DNA of 64,000 nt, from NCBI GenBank assembly GCA_917880885.1, contig OU862930.1:32928040-32992039 (forward strand), given 5' to 3'. Every line of letters starts with the position of its first letter. The stretch's first letter is position 1. Below the pieces are notes generated by a model. It had not been told where the DNA came from and searched no databases. It saw only the letters and a program-made list of their open reading frames with translations. This document shows, piece after piece, positions 43,445-55,400 of the stretch. A program made the position numbers and the translations under genes. This DNA is from Limnephilus marmoratus. Taxonomy: Eukaryota > Arthropoda > Insecta > Trichoptera > Limnephilidae.

Positions 43445-46400
43445 CAATTACAATTTGGTAGGCGGGTATGGGTACCGCCGCCCTGGGAACCATTTATTGG
43501 ATGACCAACACCTCTGCCACAGGTCACCCCAAGTGGTTCGCTACGTTTGGTGACTTAGCAGTGGTGCCCGGGTTCTTGGGGTAATGTTTGTCTAGGCCTT
43601 GATGGCGGGTGCGTCGGCCCACCTTCTGCGTGGCAGGCCGGATCGGGAGATGCTGGTTGAGGGAGACCCTTTACAACCGGTTACCGCTGTCCGGGTCGCT
43701 CGGTAGTACAGGGGCCCGACCCTCAGGCTCACGACTGAGGGTGGGCTGCCCCATCAACGAGTGTAAAAACCCCGCCGCTGCTGTTGTGCCGGTTCGTGAC
43801 CGGAGGGGACCCAGCAGTAGCGTTTGGGGCGCATTGGGCGACCTCTCCAGCCGGACTCTCCCTGCCCATCGCCTTGCACCGCAGTGGGTGGGTTGGATAC
43901 ATACGTCCGTCACTCCTGGAAACTCTGAATCCCAGCATCCTACCCACCCCTTTACCTTTTCCCTCCCTGACCTTCCTTCCCCTCATATCACACTTAAATA
44001 ACCCTACAAATAAAATCATGAATATACAACCATCAACAAATAACGTCATTACAGCGGCGAGGAGTAGGCGTCCCCGGTGCGGGCCAAAACTGTTGGTGAA
44101 TTACACCAACATTCGCGGCCTGCACACCAATTTAAATTCTGTCCACCACCACCTTTTTTCCCAACGCCCAAACCTACTTTTCCTGTCTGAAACCCAGATA
44201 GCTGAGCCTGTAGACACCTCCTATCTGAACTGCCCGGGCTTCACCCTCGCAGGCAAGTTCAGACCTAAAGGAGGTGTCTGTCTCTATAGTCGAGCTGACG
44301 TCAACTGTGTGCGACTGTTGAATCTGGAAAACTCCAGATTCGACGTAATGTGGGTACGCGTCAATCTTGCCAGTACGGTAAGATTCTACGCGTGTTTATA
44401 CCGCTCACCGAACCTTAGCGAATCAGACACGTCCGAGCTCTTCAAACACTTAAGCGATACTATTGATGACCTCTTGCCCCGCTACCCTACGGCAGAGTTT
44501 GTGGTCCTGGGGGACTTCAATGTTCATAACGAACCTTGGTTGAAGTTCTCAGGATCAACAGACTCGGCTGGACGCCAAGCGGAATCCTTTGCCCTTTGCT
44601 ACGGATTGGAACAAATGGTTCAGGAGCCTACAAGGGTTCCTGATGTCCAGACTCACCGTTCCAATCTGTTAGATCTATTTTTAACTACTGTGCCACTCGG
44701 TTACAGGATTGAAGTCACAGCGCCTTTAGGATCGTCCGACCACTGCCTGGTGACGACATCAATCCCTGTAAACTTCAGACCACCAAACGAGAGGCTGAAG
44801 AGAAAAGTGTGGCACTATAGGTCAGCAGATTGGTTCGGTCTGCGGGCACATTTTAATGCTTTTCCGTGGTCAGCTGTCTGTTTTCGGACTTCGGATCCCT
44901 CAAGATGTGCCCAGGAAATTGGTGAAGTCATCACATCCGCGATGGATGGCTTCATCCATTCTACTGTTAAGGAAACTGGTGTGGGCTCAAAGCCGTGGTT
45001 CAGTCGACAATGCGCTGAAGCAGTGCGACGAAAAAACGCGGCTTACCGAGCCTACAACACATCTAGAACATCCGAAGACAGAACAGCTTACAACAAAATG
45101 GCAAAGGAAACCAAGAGAATCATAAATAGGTCGAAATTGGAGCACGACCTGCAGATCAGCAGAAAGCTGGCTGCATGCCCGCATGGCAGCAGGCAATTCT
45201 GGTCGCTTGCGAGCTCAATAGGTCGCAATTTCTGCAAATCCAGTTTGCCACCTCTCACCAGACCTGACGGCTCACTAGCAAACACCGCCACCGAAAAGGC
45301 AAACTTATTAGGTAAAATGTTTGCGGATAACTCAACCCTCGATGACCAAGGTGCTGTCCCGACGTCGGTTCCTCACTGCGGTTTTCGTATGAAAAAGCTG
45401 AGGATTCGGCATCGGGAAGTACTCCATGTTTTACGAGGGCTTGATGTTAATAAAGCTAGTGGGCCTGACGGAATACCTGCCCTGGTACTGCAGAGGTGCG
45501 CTGCAGAAATAGCTCCAATTTTGACGAAGCTTTTTAAATTGTCCCTGAAGACTGGCTCTGTGCCCTCTGGTTGGAAAAAAGCGGTTATCCATCCTATTCC
45601 AAAGAAGGGTGACCGCTCCAACCCGGCCAACTACCGCCCCATAGCGATCACATCAGTTCTGTCTAAGGTGATGGAACGTGTGATCAACGACAAACTGCTC
45701 ACATACCTCGAGAAGAACAAAATTATTAACGACCGTCAATACGGATTCCGGCGGAACCGCTCGTGCGGTGATCTTCTCGCGTATGTGACGCATGTTTGGG
45801 GGCGATGCCTGGAACGTTTCGGTGAGACCCAAACGGTTGCACTGGACATCTCCAAGGCCTTTGACCGGGTTTGGCACCGAGGACTTGTCAACAAACTGCA
45901 TTCTTACGGACTTCCCGCATCCTTGTGTATGTGGATTGCCGACTTCTTGAGGGAGAGGTCGATTCAGACGGTAGTCGATGGTTTCACTTCTTCCTCACAC
46001 TCGATAAATGCTGGCGTCCCGCAGGGATCGGTTCTGTCTCCGACTTTGTTTTTGTTGCACATCAACGACCTTTTGTCATGTGCACCAATTCACTGTTACG
46101 CGGATGACAGTACAGTTCATGATAGCTTTTTGTTTGACAAGCCCCCAAAGGGCTCACAAACTCCAACAGCTCGTAGGGCTTTGAAGCAAAGAATGGACGG
46201 TTACCTCGAGAGTGTTTTCTCTTGGGGTAAAAATAATCTCGTTGAATTTAATGTTTCAAAGACCCAATCTTGTCTGATTACGTCTAAAAGGGATCGAAAT
46301 GAAAATCTAGTCTCTTTCAACGGAAGCAATCTTCCGAACAGGCCCTCCATTGATATGCTTGGTGTAACCCTAAGTGACCAGCTCAGGTATGGGGGCTCCA

Positions 46401-47040
46401 TCGAAGCCAGAGTAAAGTTAGCCTCCCAAAAACTGGGCGTACTGTACAGGGCCCGCAGATACTTTAATAGTACACAACTGCTAACCTTGTACAAATCACA
46501 AGTACGCCCCACGGTTGAATTTGGCAGCCATCTCTGGTCTGGAGCTCCAAAATACCTGAAAAATACCCTCGACTCTGTGCAGAAACGGGCGGTCCGTTTG
46601 ATAGATTCTCCCATCTTAACAGACGGATTGCAATCTTTAGAGCACAGGCGTCGGGTGGGAATGCTATCCTTGTTCTACCGGTATTACAATGGAAGATGCT
46701 CTGAAGAACTAGCATCATTGATCCCTTCGGCACCGGTGCATAGTCGGGAAACACGCCAAACGCGTGCCCAACATTTGTACACGGTTGACATTTGTCACAT
46801 GAGAACGGGTCGTTTCTTCGACTCGTTCTTGTGTTCAACAGCTCGGCTGTGGAATGATTTGCCGGCCTCTGTGTTTCCTCCTTCCTACAACATGGGTCTC
46901 TTCAAGACCAATGTTCATTCCTTCCTCTCCTCAAAAAGACTCTCCACACAGCATCCCAGATGACATAGGCCCTGAGGGAAATTATTTTCCTCAGGGCCTC
47001 CTGTGTGGAGTTAATGTAAAAAAAAAAAAAAAAAAAAAAA
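43445..47040 (+). mobile_element. Near-complete APE-type LINE with poly(A) tail
   Basis: Contains a GC-rich leader (43455-44017), one long intact ORF (44018-46963), a short tail with a strong hairpin (GGCCCTGAGG ... CCTCAGGGCC, 46969-46999) and a poly(A) of about 23. A probable 8-bp target duplication AATGACTA flanks it (43437-43444; 47039-47046, sharing two A with the tail). No separate gag-like first ORF was recognised in the leader, although an open frame of 130 codons exists at 43609-44001. Pieces of the same family occur at 11625-11935 (leader) and 28197-28262 (tail). Confidence 0.85.
44018..46963 (+). CDS. LINE ORF: apurinic endonuclease + reverse transcriptase, 981 aa
   Basis: Nicks target DNA and copies the element RNA into it. 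ATG 44018 chosen as the first in-frame Met; the frame is open further 5' without ATG. Endonuclease: NYTNIRGLHTN (about residue 28), SETQ (57-60), LGDFNVH and SSDHCLV near residue 245. Reverse transcriptase: HPIPKKGDRSNPANYRPI, QYGFRRNRSC, ALDISKAFDRVWH, AGVPQGSVLSP (about 665) and HCYADDST with catalytic DD (about 694). The C-terminal part has LWSGAPKYLKNTL and ends LSSKRLSTQHPR. The motif set fits the Jockey/CR1/L2 branch; the precise clade is uncertain. No internal stop, so it could be active if transcribed. Confidence 0.9.
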   Translation: MNIQPSTNNVITAARSRRPRCGPKLLVNYTNIRGLHTNLNSVHHHLFSQRPNLLFLSETQIAEPVDTSYLNCPGFTLAGKFRPKGGVCLYSRADVNCVRLLNLENSRFDVMWVRVNLASTVRFYACLYRSPNLSESDTSELFKHLSDTIDDLLPRYPTAEFVVLGDFNVHNEPWLKFSGSTDSAGRQAESFALCYGLEQMVQEPTRVPDVQTHRSNLLDLFLTTVPLGYRIEVTAPLGSSDHCLVTTSIPVNFRPPNERLKRKVWHYRSADWFGLRAHFNAFPWSAVCFRTSDPSRCAQEIGEVITSAMDGFIHSTVKETGVGSKPWFSRQCAEAVRRKNAAYRAYNTSRTSEDRTAYNKMAKETKRIINRSKLEHDLQISRKLAACPHGSRQFWSLASSIGRNFCKSSLPPLTRPDGSLANTATEKANLLGKMFADNSTLDDQGAVPTSVPHCGFRMKKLRIRHREVLHVLRGLDVNKASGPDGIPALVLQRCAAEIAPILTKLFKLSLKTGSVPSGWKKAVIHPIPKKGDRSNPANYRPIAITSVLSKVMERVINDKLLTYLEKNKIINDRQYGFRRNRSCGDLLAYVTHVWGRCLERFGETQTVALDISKAFDRVWHRGLVNKLHSYGLPASLCMWIADFLRERSIQTVVDGFTSSSHSINAGVPQGSVLSPTLFLLHINDLLSCAPIHCYADDSTVHDSFLFDKPPKGSQTPTARRALKQRMDGYLESVFSWGKNNLVEFNVSKTQSCLITSKRDRNENLVSFNGSNLPNRPSIDMLGVTLSDQLRYGGSIEARVKLASQKLGVLYRARRYFNSTQLLTLYKSQVRPTVEFGSHLWSGAPKYLKNTLDSVQKRAVRLIDSPILTDGLQSLEHRRRVGMLSLFYRYYNGRCSEELASLIPSAPVHSRETRQTRAQHLYTVDICHMRTGRFFDSFLCSTARLWNDLPASVFPPSYNMGLFKTNVHSFLSSKRLSTQHPR

Positions 47041-47373
47041 TGACTATCACAAACATGGGATAATAAATTTTTGGATGGGTTAAACAGTGTAAGGGATATT
47101 ATGTAGAATTAGAGACTGGAAACGGGATAAAACAACTGAAGGTAAAGGAAGCTTCTGTCAATAAAATATACTTAAGTTGTACATAGACAATGACAATGAA
47201 GTCATAAACAATAATTAAAATTTTCATTCACGCAGCCCTTCATGTTGATGAATATGATTCAATTTATATCTTAGATAATAAATATTATAGGGCTAGGAGA
47301 TTCTTCAGCCTGTTGTAAGTGGAATATCGGTGACCCTGAGAAAAAAATCGTGCTGAAAAATAGAAAAGTAATT

Positions 47374-47530
47374 TTTTAATTAAATGAAGACAATATAAGC
47401 GAAACTCAATCGAAAATCTGAAAACAGAAAAATCAGAAAAAGATATTGACACATCTGGGACGATTTTCGATTGAGTTTCGCTTATATTGTCTTCATTTAA
47501 TTAAATATTACAATTTGAGGTTTTACTCAT
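47374..47530. repeat. Fold-back repeat with SINE-tail arms (copy 2)
   Basis: TTTTAATTAAATGAAGACAA ... GCGAAACTCAATCGAAAATC on the left and the inverse (GATTTTCGATTGAGTTTCGC ... TTCATTTAATTAAA) on the right: nearly perfect arms of about 50 bp around AGAAAAATCAGAAAAAGATA. The same layout as 2142-2308 but with a shorter centre lacking the B box. Followed by the same AATTTGAGGTTTTACTCAT. Confidence 0.7.
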
Positions 47531-47699
47531 AAAGTTAAAATAAAAATAAAAATAAGAAAAGTAATTATTTCAAAGCTGTCGTAGATGTTACATACATTTA
47601 ATAAATATTGTTTCTAAAGTTTAGTGCAAGCTATTCTGATTTTTTTATGCAATTTTTAGGGCACGCAAAGGTTAAAATTGCAAATAACAAAATTAAAAT

Positions 47700-48090
47700 T
47701 AACATATTACGGTAAATAGTTGGAGTACAATGGTTTCGCAAAACGAAGTTGACAGGTGAATCGTGACAAGTTGGTAACTCTGTTCAAATCTTACATAGAT
47801 TCAACATTTTATTTAGAAGCCATCTCTAAGCCGAAGCCCTAATATACATGAAAAACCAACTATATTCTGTGCAAATTTGGGCGAGCCGTCCGATCGAAAT
47901 CAGTTGTATACAGACCGATTGTTATATCTAATACACAAACGCAATGTAGACATACTGAGTCTGCTCTACAGAAATTTCAATGAAGCCTGCTCGACAGAGC
48001 TAGCAGCACTAATTGCCCTGTGGCACGAACGCCAAACTCTTCGACACCCATTTACAGTTGATGATGGCTCCATGAGTACCTAACGATATT
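47700..48090 (+). pseudogene. Decayed LINE C-terminal fragment
   Basis: LVTLFKSYIDSTF, then HKRNVDILSLLYRNFNEACS, then TELAALIALWHERQTLRHPF parallel the C-terminal region of the 44018-46963 LINE ORF (LLTLYKSQVRPTVEF, RVGMLSLFYRYYNGRCSEEL). Several stops are present. An older copy of a related family. Confidence 0.65.
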
Positions 48091-49015
48091 GAAAAAATAT
48101 ATATGAGTATCCCAATTAAAATACATCAAAGGTCAATGGTTTATTAGGTTTGTCTTCGTTTTTGGATTGAGTGATATTAAATATTTCATACCATTACTCC
48201 TCCGCAGGGGGCTACATTAGTCCCAGGGAGAGTCATCGACGGTCTTTTTCCGAAAAGCCGTTCATTAATATCTTCCGACTCAGCCATCTTGTATGAAAAC
48301 GAAAAAGACAGAAATTTCTAGAACGTCGAATGTCTTAAGTCATATATCGTCGGCTTAGAGTGTAAACCTGCTAACAGCCAAATAGGTAACTTTACAGAAG
48401 AGACAAAAAACGTTAAAAAAAATTAAATTAATTTTAAGAAACGGTTCTTATACAGTTGGTGTATTTTTTTATTCTTTATAATATAAAATAAAAGAAGAGT
48501 TAGTAAATTCAGTATTTATTTAATAATTAATACATTTGTGATATAGCAGGTTTTTGCAGTGCAGTAACATTATTAATACTGGATTTGGCAGTTTTTCACT
48601 CTTAATATTAATTTTCTAAAAATTATAAGTAATGTTTCTAAATACAAAGTTTTATTAATATAGATTAGGAACACCTTTTTTTCGGTCTCAATATTATAAT
48701 ATTGATAGATTCTATAACTTTTTTAAATTACCACATAATTTAATTCTAAAACTAAATGCTCTATTATAATAGCTTCTTTTAATAACAAAAATAAAACGAT
48801 AATTCTCTCTTATCAAAAAAAAATTGAACTCTTAGTATTTTTTGTTGTTGTTTTAGGCAATTCACCCTAAGAAAAGTACTCTCTAACATAAAGTAACTGT
48901 AACATGTTGAAATATTGTAGCCTGAATATTTCTAAATTAAAAATCAAAATAAATCACATTAAGTAAGATTTCACACCAGTCAGCCTCAACAATTAGGTAC
49001 TAATACGAGAAGTGA
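48091..49015. other. No gene seen
   Basis: Strongly AT-rich sequence. No coding, RNA or repeat structure recognised. Confidence 0.3.
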
Positions 49016-50382
49016 CTAGTCATGTAGTAAATTATCATAATAATAACGATAGTCTTCAGGTAAAGTGCTTTTTAAATATTGCAAGTCTTCAAACTTCCTT
49101 TTTGTAATTTTTTTTTGTTTGCAAGTGATTTCTTAGGGAATCAAAAGGCAATGCAATTACAGCCGGTGATTTTCTTTGCGGTAGTATTTTCCCTACATCC
49201 GTGAATCTCAATTTAAAAAATACGTCGCCGTTTGGAGTGTACTGAAGAGCTCTAATATCAGTAACTTTAGCGTCACCTTTACCACGTCCAGGACGAATGC
49301 CTTTTAAAAAATTTCCTTCATCAATTGAAAAAATGGTTTAAATAAGTTACATCATAATGTCTAGGGTTTTTCCTTGCCGACCTGCAAATAGATATATACT
49401 CCGCAGGAACATGGATGTTTTTATCTTTAAGAGCTCGCTCAACAGAGGAATGTATGCTGTCCGCTTCCATCTGTGTGTGCCCAACTTCTAGAAACTTTTG
49501 CTCTATGATTATGTTGTGGTTTATAGCTGATAATAGCAATTAGCAATGCATTAGACGTTACACAATTCCTGTTTTGATACGTGCAACCATCGCTATAAAA
49601 AATGATTTTATTTGGTTTTGCTTGTTCATTTTGTCCTAAAACCCTGACCCTAAACTGACCCATATACTTGCAAACTCTTCCGAGTTTAAACCTCCTTCGG
49701 TTTCGTTCCATAAATAGCAATTGCCATCTTTGTTCTTCAAATTATAAAAGGCAAGATTGTGTATTTGGAGCTTTGTTCTATAGTATAAACTACTAATTTT
49801 TTATTTGGGAGCCATCAGAACCGCCTGCAAGTCAACCGTAAACACGACACTTTCTTCAACTTTATCTTTTTATTTTTCTGCTCGAGCTTCTTCTTTCTTA
49901 CTTTGATGTTCTAAATAATCTTCTTGCGACTTATTGCCGACTTTAAAGAGAGCACATATCTCACACTGGTCCTTTTTAGGATAGTACAATCCGAGATTTA
50001 GTACATCAAATTCTTCGTTAAACTTCGTTAAAATAGACAACGCATGCACTTTGCGTGTTTTACACCAATCGTTTACATAAAAATCGTAAAGGGATCGTTG
50101 TGATCGCCACTCCGGCAACAAATACTTTTTCTGCGTACTAGCATGACAGTAGTGCGATTCCATTACTGGCAATGATTCGAAAAATTTTCTAAGCTCCTGA
50201 CGTTCTAATTCAAATGGCTTTGAATTAGAAGGCTTAGTTTTAAGAGAATCTAAATCTTTTTGGTTTCTTTTAGAAGCAGGTACTTGTTTGTTTTTCCAAT
50301 TCAAAACTGTCCATCTTCCGATTCCAAGGGTCTTCAGAAACATAGTTCTGCACACTTTGAAGGTTGGTCTTCTTTTTTCAAA
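49016..50382 (-). pseudogene. DNA-transposon-type transposase, family not assigned, broken
   Basis: Minus strand, about 450 codons ending at TAG (49016). The N-terminal part has KVCRTMFLKTLGIGRWTV and SHYCHASTQKKYLLPEW, then YPKKDQCEICALFKVGNKSQ. The core follows in the same frame after an in-frame TAA: VVFTVDLQAVLMAPK (candidate first catalytic D), a shifted piece IIFYSDGCTYQNRN (second D), EQKFLEVGHTQMEADSIHS, and a C-terminal part IRPGRGKGDAKVTDIRALQY. The spacing of these acidic motifs resembles DDE-type transposases, and I take it as an insect multicopy transposon protein. Several nonsense codons and frameshifts; no terminal repeats found. Confidence 0.55.
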
Positions 50383-50519
50383 TAGTAAAACTGTTCGGGC
50401 AAATCTATACCTACTCCCATGTATCCCTCCCGTCTTACCTACCTATCCTGATATATCCATCTTGCTATTGTCACCGGTTCAAGATTGATTCCTAACCGTG
50501 AAATTAGTGCAATTTCAAC

Positions 50520-50822
50520 CAGTGGCGGCTCGTGACTTTTTGGTGTGCTAGAGTGCTGATATTTTAAAAAATGGCATTATTGATGTTGTTGTAGCCGAAA
50601 AAAATTTTTTTTTTTTTTTTTTTGAAAATCAGTTTTTTGTATGAAAAATTTCAGGTTAGTTTCAGTTTGGTGGTGCGCCGCACCGTTTTCCTGAAAAATC
50701 TTCATACAAAACACCAATTTTTGAAAAAAAAATAAAAATATTTTTCGCATACGACAACATCCATGATGCCATTTTTTTAATATTAGCACCCTAGCACAAC
50801 CAAAAGTCACGAGCCGCCACTG
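50520..50822. mobile_element. hAT-type MITE, 303 bp
   Basis: Terminal inverted repeats CAGTGGCGGCTCGTGACTTT and its complement AAAGTCACGAGCCGCCACTG are flanked by a perfect 8-bp target duplication ATTTCAAC (50512-50519 and 50823-50830). The interior is non-coding, itself partly palindromic, with a run of T. CAGTGGC ends and an 8-bp duplication are typical of hAT elements. Confidence 0.92.
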
Positions 50823-51344
50823 ATTTCAACACTGCGCGGTACTGGCAGCCCAAATACTTTGGTCTCGTCGCTTTATAGTCAAAACCCGGATCCGCGCAAG
50901 ATACGTGCTTTCAACCGTGGAGTTATTTTGAGTGCATGAAGTGTGGGACCCCAGGACGTCATCAGCAAGGTAGGGTCATCTTGTTTTCTGTGGACATCCC
51001 ATTTTTTCCCCTTCATCCCTTTTTTCATTCCAACAGTGATAGATAGAGATTCCGAACTCCGCGGAAGAAAGTAACAGGCTTCCAATCAGCTATCAAAACA
51101 TTGGTCCTTCAGCGGATGTAGAATTTACCTTGATTCTTTACAGATTAGTTAATTTACATGATTAGAAATTGTACTCAAACTAGTTTCATTACAAGACGAT
51201 TATCAATAGTAGGTAGTTTCGGTAGGTACGGCTTATTAGTTCAGCTGGTAGGTAGATAATATTGAGTCAAATAGAATACTTTATTTGTTGCAAGTATATA
51301 CCTACTATTATAATTGTTAATTTACGTATTTAATACATTTCAAA

Positions 51345-51877
51345 ATGGATAAAGTTGCAACCAAAATTGGTTCGTTAAAATTAAAACGGCAAAGGCTGTT
51401 TGGGAGAGTGCAGGTCGCATATGATCTCATTAAAGATTTAGAACAAAAAACAAAACTTTGTCAATTTAAGGCTAGAATGGAAAAAATTGAATCCACGTAC
51501 GAAGAGTTCCAAAACATTCAATGCGAATTGTCAGATCTGGTTTCGCTTCCGGAATTCGAATCAAAAAACGATATTTTAGAGGTTTCACGTGTTTTTGAAG
51601 AATTATATTTCCAAGTTACATCTGCGCGTGACATTCAATCGGACAAAAGTCACACAAGCCATGACATTTCAAATGAGGAAATACAACCGCGTCCGATGCG
51701 AAGCTTACTAGCTCCGGAAATAAAAATTCCTATATTTAGTGGAAATATCGGAGATTGGCCCCAATATTTTAATTTATTCAGGAGCCTTGTTCATGACAGC
51801 ACTATTTTGAGTGACATTGAAAAATTTCATTATTTATTGACCTCTTTGAAGGGAACAGCTTTGTCATTGGTTAAGAC
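51345..51877 (+). pseudogene. BEL element C gag, N-terminal part
   Basis: ATG 51345 (MDKVATKIGSLKLKRQRL). A helical N-terminal region, then APEIKIPIFSGNIGDWPQYF and EKFHYLLTSLKGTALSLVKT, the conserved gag core of BEL elements. Open up to the P-element insertion. Removing the P element with one GTTAAGAC copy brings this frame directly into the segment at 60014, so gag was open when the P element inserted. Confidence 0.88.
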
Positions 51878-52403
51878 CTTCGACCAAGAATATCTAGACA
51901 AGCCCTAAAAAAATAATAATGGCCCCTCAAACTCCCGAAACCAGAATAAAATTAGCTTACGGCCCATTTATGAAAAAGTATATGCATCGTATTGCACCGT
52001 TTAGAAGGCACAGTTCTTAATTGTATCTTTTATTGGGCTGGAGGGCTACACTGAAACTAATTTGCATTGCCAGCCGTCCAGACGGGGGTAAATTTTTTCA
52101 AACACAAAAATATACTACTACCGAATATTTTACAAGGTACACGTCGCGGACTTTATTTTTGAAAACGTAGTCAGCTATCAGAAAACAGAAGAAAATATAT
52201 GTGTTACAGATCGCATTTACACAGCGCATTCATATACGTGAAAAACATTATAGTTTTTAAAATTTGTCAAGCAATATTCTGACGTCATTCGCGCTTCGGT
52301 TCGTTCACTAATACATTGACATACACGGACAAAACAAAACATAACGGATTCTCGTTTCCTGTGACAGCGCGCAGCTTGTGTGTTGGTCATTAGTCATTAT
52401 AAA

Positions 52404-55400
52404 ATGTCTAAATGTATAATTAATAATTGCCACAATTCGCAAAACAGCAAAAGGAAGAATGATGGGTTGTCATACCATAGGTAAGTTTATGCAAATATAC
52501 TTTATTTTAATAAAATTATCATGTTGACGCGACGTCACTTCTTGACCGCGTGATAAGTTATCGATGTATTCAGCTCAGTTCACAATATTGACACACGTGT
52601 TGGTATTAGCCATGGCCTGCCTTCGTGTTACTTCTGAGCAAGTGTGCGTGTTTTTCGGCGGCGGATTCGCTAAACAGGGTTGTATTATGTCGATATTGCC
52701 CAGTTTTAATCTTTTAGATCATTTTAGATCATTTTTGAAATCAATAATTATGAATGAAAATATTAAAATTACATATTAGTACGATAATCACAATCAGAAT
52801 AATAATCTTTAAATCTTCTAAACGTTTTTAACGGTATTCATAGTTTGCAAAACACCCCAATGTGATTAGGTACTATTGCTATAGCGGACATGCTGTATAT
52901 GAAAAGGCAAGTTCAAGTAGGTTTACAATATTTTTAATGCAATAAGTTAGGTATAGGGATAAATATTTTCTGTATACATCCTGATAATTGTTCATAAAAC
53001 GACTTATTTTTTCTTAGGTTTCCCAAAAAAACGGAAAAATTGGAGAAATGGATAAAAGCAATACGAATTCAACAGGGTGATAGCAAGTGGATACCGTCAG
53101 CAGGAAACCGTGTGTGTTCGAATCATTTCCATCCTAAACACATACACATAACTACAAGCGGCCTTCGACGATTAGATTGCAAAGCTTTGCCTGTTTATCC
53201 GGTAATTATTTTGTTTGTTTTTTATGTGAAAACTTAAGCAAGTTTATCGAGGGTTGGTCAAGTGTTGATTGATAATGTTGTTTTCAGGCTGATTTCGGGC
53301 GATCGTTATCCGCCACGGCCACAGAGAATGCGAAGAGAACTACTGTAATTGTTTCTCCTCCAACAATAGTGGTTCACGATCCTGCTGAAACTTCCACCGT
53401 AATCGACGACCCGGCTCCAATACCAGAATTGCAAGAACCGATGTGCGTAAGTGATTCTTTTTCTCATTTTTCTTGTGTACCTTTCATTCAAGCTCATAGA
53501 TCAGATTTGAAACAAGCAATAGGAGAATCCGATAATGTCAACGAATCAATTATTTCTATACCACCATTAATTGAAACACTAAGAGAAAAACAACTCGTAT
53601 ATAAGTTAAAAAGAAAGTGTGTTTTATTAAAAAAAGCCCAATGTAAAATAAAATTATTGCAGCGACAAAACGCAAGATTAAAAAAAAAAGTATCATCATT
53701 TAAAAAGATTGTCTTGGAAAAAAGGGTTAGACCTTCTAAAGAAATAATATCACAAATATCACCAAATACTGAAACTGCTGAAGTATTTCAGAGCTTATAC
53801 CTAAAAAACGTTAAAAATAAAATCAAACCATTTAAACAATACCCTCCTGCACTCCGTAAGCTGGCATTAACACTTAATTTTTATTCCCCTGCTGCGTACA
53901 AATACACGCGAAAAGTGTTTGATTCATGTCTTCCCCATCCTCAGACACTTACTAAATGGTAAAAAAACAGATAATACAGATTTAAAATTAATATGTAACT
54001 TAACTGTTGATGAAATGGCTATCAGGCACCAAAAAATATGGGACGGTAAAAAGTATCAAGGTTATGTAGACATGGGAATGGGAGTAAACGATAAAGAGAA
54101 AGTCTTGGCTAAGGAGGCATATGTCCTGCTGTTAGTGTGCATTAATCAAAATTGGAAACTTCCTCTAGGTTATTTTCTTATAAATGGATTAGTTGCAAAG
54201 CAAAGAGCACGCATAATTAGACTATGTTTGAAAAAATGTCACGAGGTAGGAATCGAAACCGTTTCCGTGACTTTTGATGGGTGTAGAGCCAATATTTTGA
54301 CAATGAAAGTGCTTGGTTGTAAAATTGATGATGCCAAAAATTTTAAAACTACCTTCCCCCACCCATCTACTGGAAAAGAGGTTGCTAAATTTTTAGATGC
54401 TTGCCATATGATAAAGTTAGTCAGAAATACATTTGAAAAAAAAAAAATAATTATCGACAAAGAGGGCAAGGAGGCGCGATGGGAATTTTTCGTAAAACTT
54501 AATAGGACCCAAGAGGAGCAAGGCCTTCATTTCGCCACTAAAATAACTTACCAACACATTTTTTTCAGAAGTCAAATAATGAAAGTCAAACTGGCAACTC
54601 AATTATTAAGCCGAAGTGTTGCCAAAGCAATAGAATTTTGTAGAGAAGATTTAAAAATGCCATCTTACAAAGATTCAGAAGCCACATGCAAATTTGTTAA
54701 AATCTTGAATGACCTCTTCGACGTTTTTAAACTCACGAAATCTTAAAAAAAATTGGATTCCAGCAACCCTTGTCTCCCTTAAATAAAGAAACTGTATTTA
54801 ATTTTTTAGATGAAGCCACTGATTATCTTAACACTTTAAAAATCATTGTAGTAACTAAAAGGATGAATAAACAAAGTAAAAAAATTGAAATAACAAAAAC
54901 CGAAAAACTCCTCGTAGACAGTTTAAACAAAACCGGCTTCTTGGGATTTGTGGTATGCATACAAAGTCTGAAACATTTATATAAAAATTTAATTGAGGAA
55001 CATTATTTAAAATTTTTACCTTCTTACAAATTAAGCCAAGATCATATAGAGTTATTATTCGGCAATATAAGATCACATGGAGGCCACAACAATAACCCGA
55101 ATGCTCGACAGTTTAAAAGCATTTATAAAAAACTCCTCGGCCATCTTGAGCTAACATCAGCATTTAGCGGTAATTGCATTCCCCTTGAAAATATAACCCT
55201 ATTAAACTGTTCAAGTAGTACACCCATTCAAAATATAAACGTAACAACAACCGGTATGTCTTCCGATGAAGAATTTGATGAAAACTTAGATGTGATAGAT
55301 TTTATTGATTTAGACGAAACCGTTTTGAGATTACCCGGCAATAGTCACCAAATAGTAGGTTATATTTCGGGATTTGTGGCGAGAGGATTAACAAAAAAAA

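Noticed and set aside
43609..44001. 130-codon frame in the LINE leader as a possible ORF1
   Set aside because: No zinc knuckle, coiled coil or gag-like motif, and the fragmentary copy at 11625-11935 does not show its reading frame preserved.
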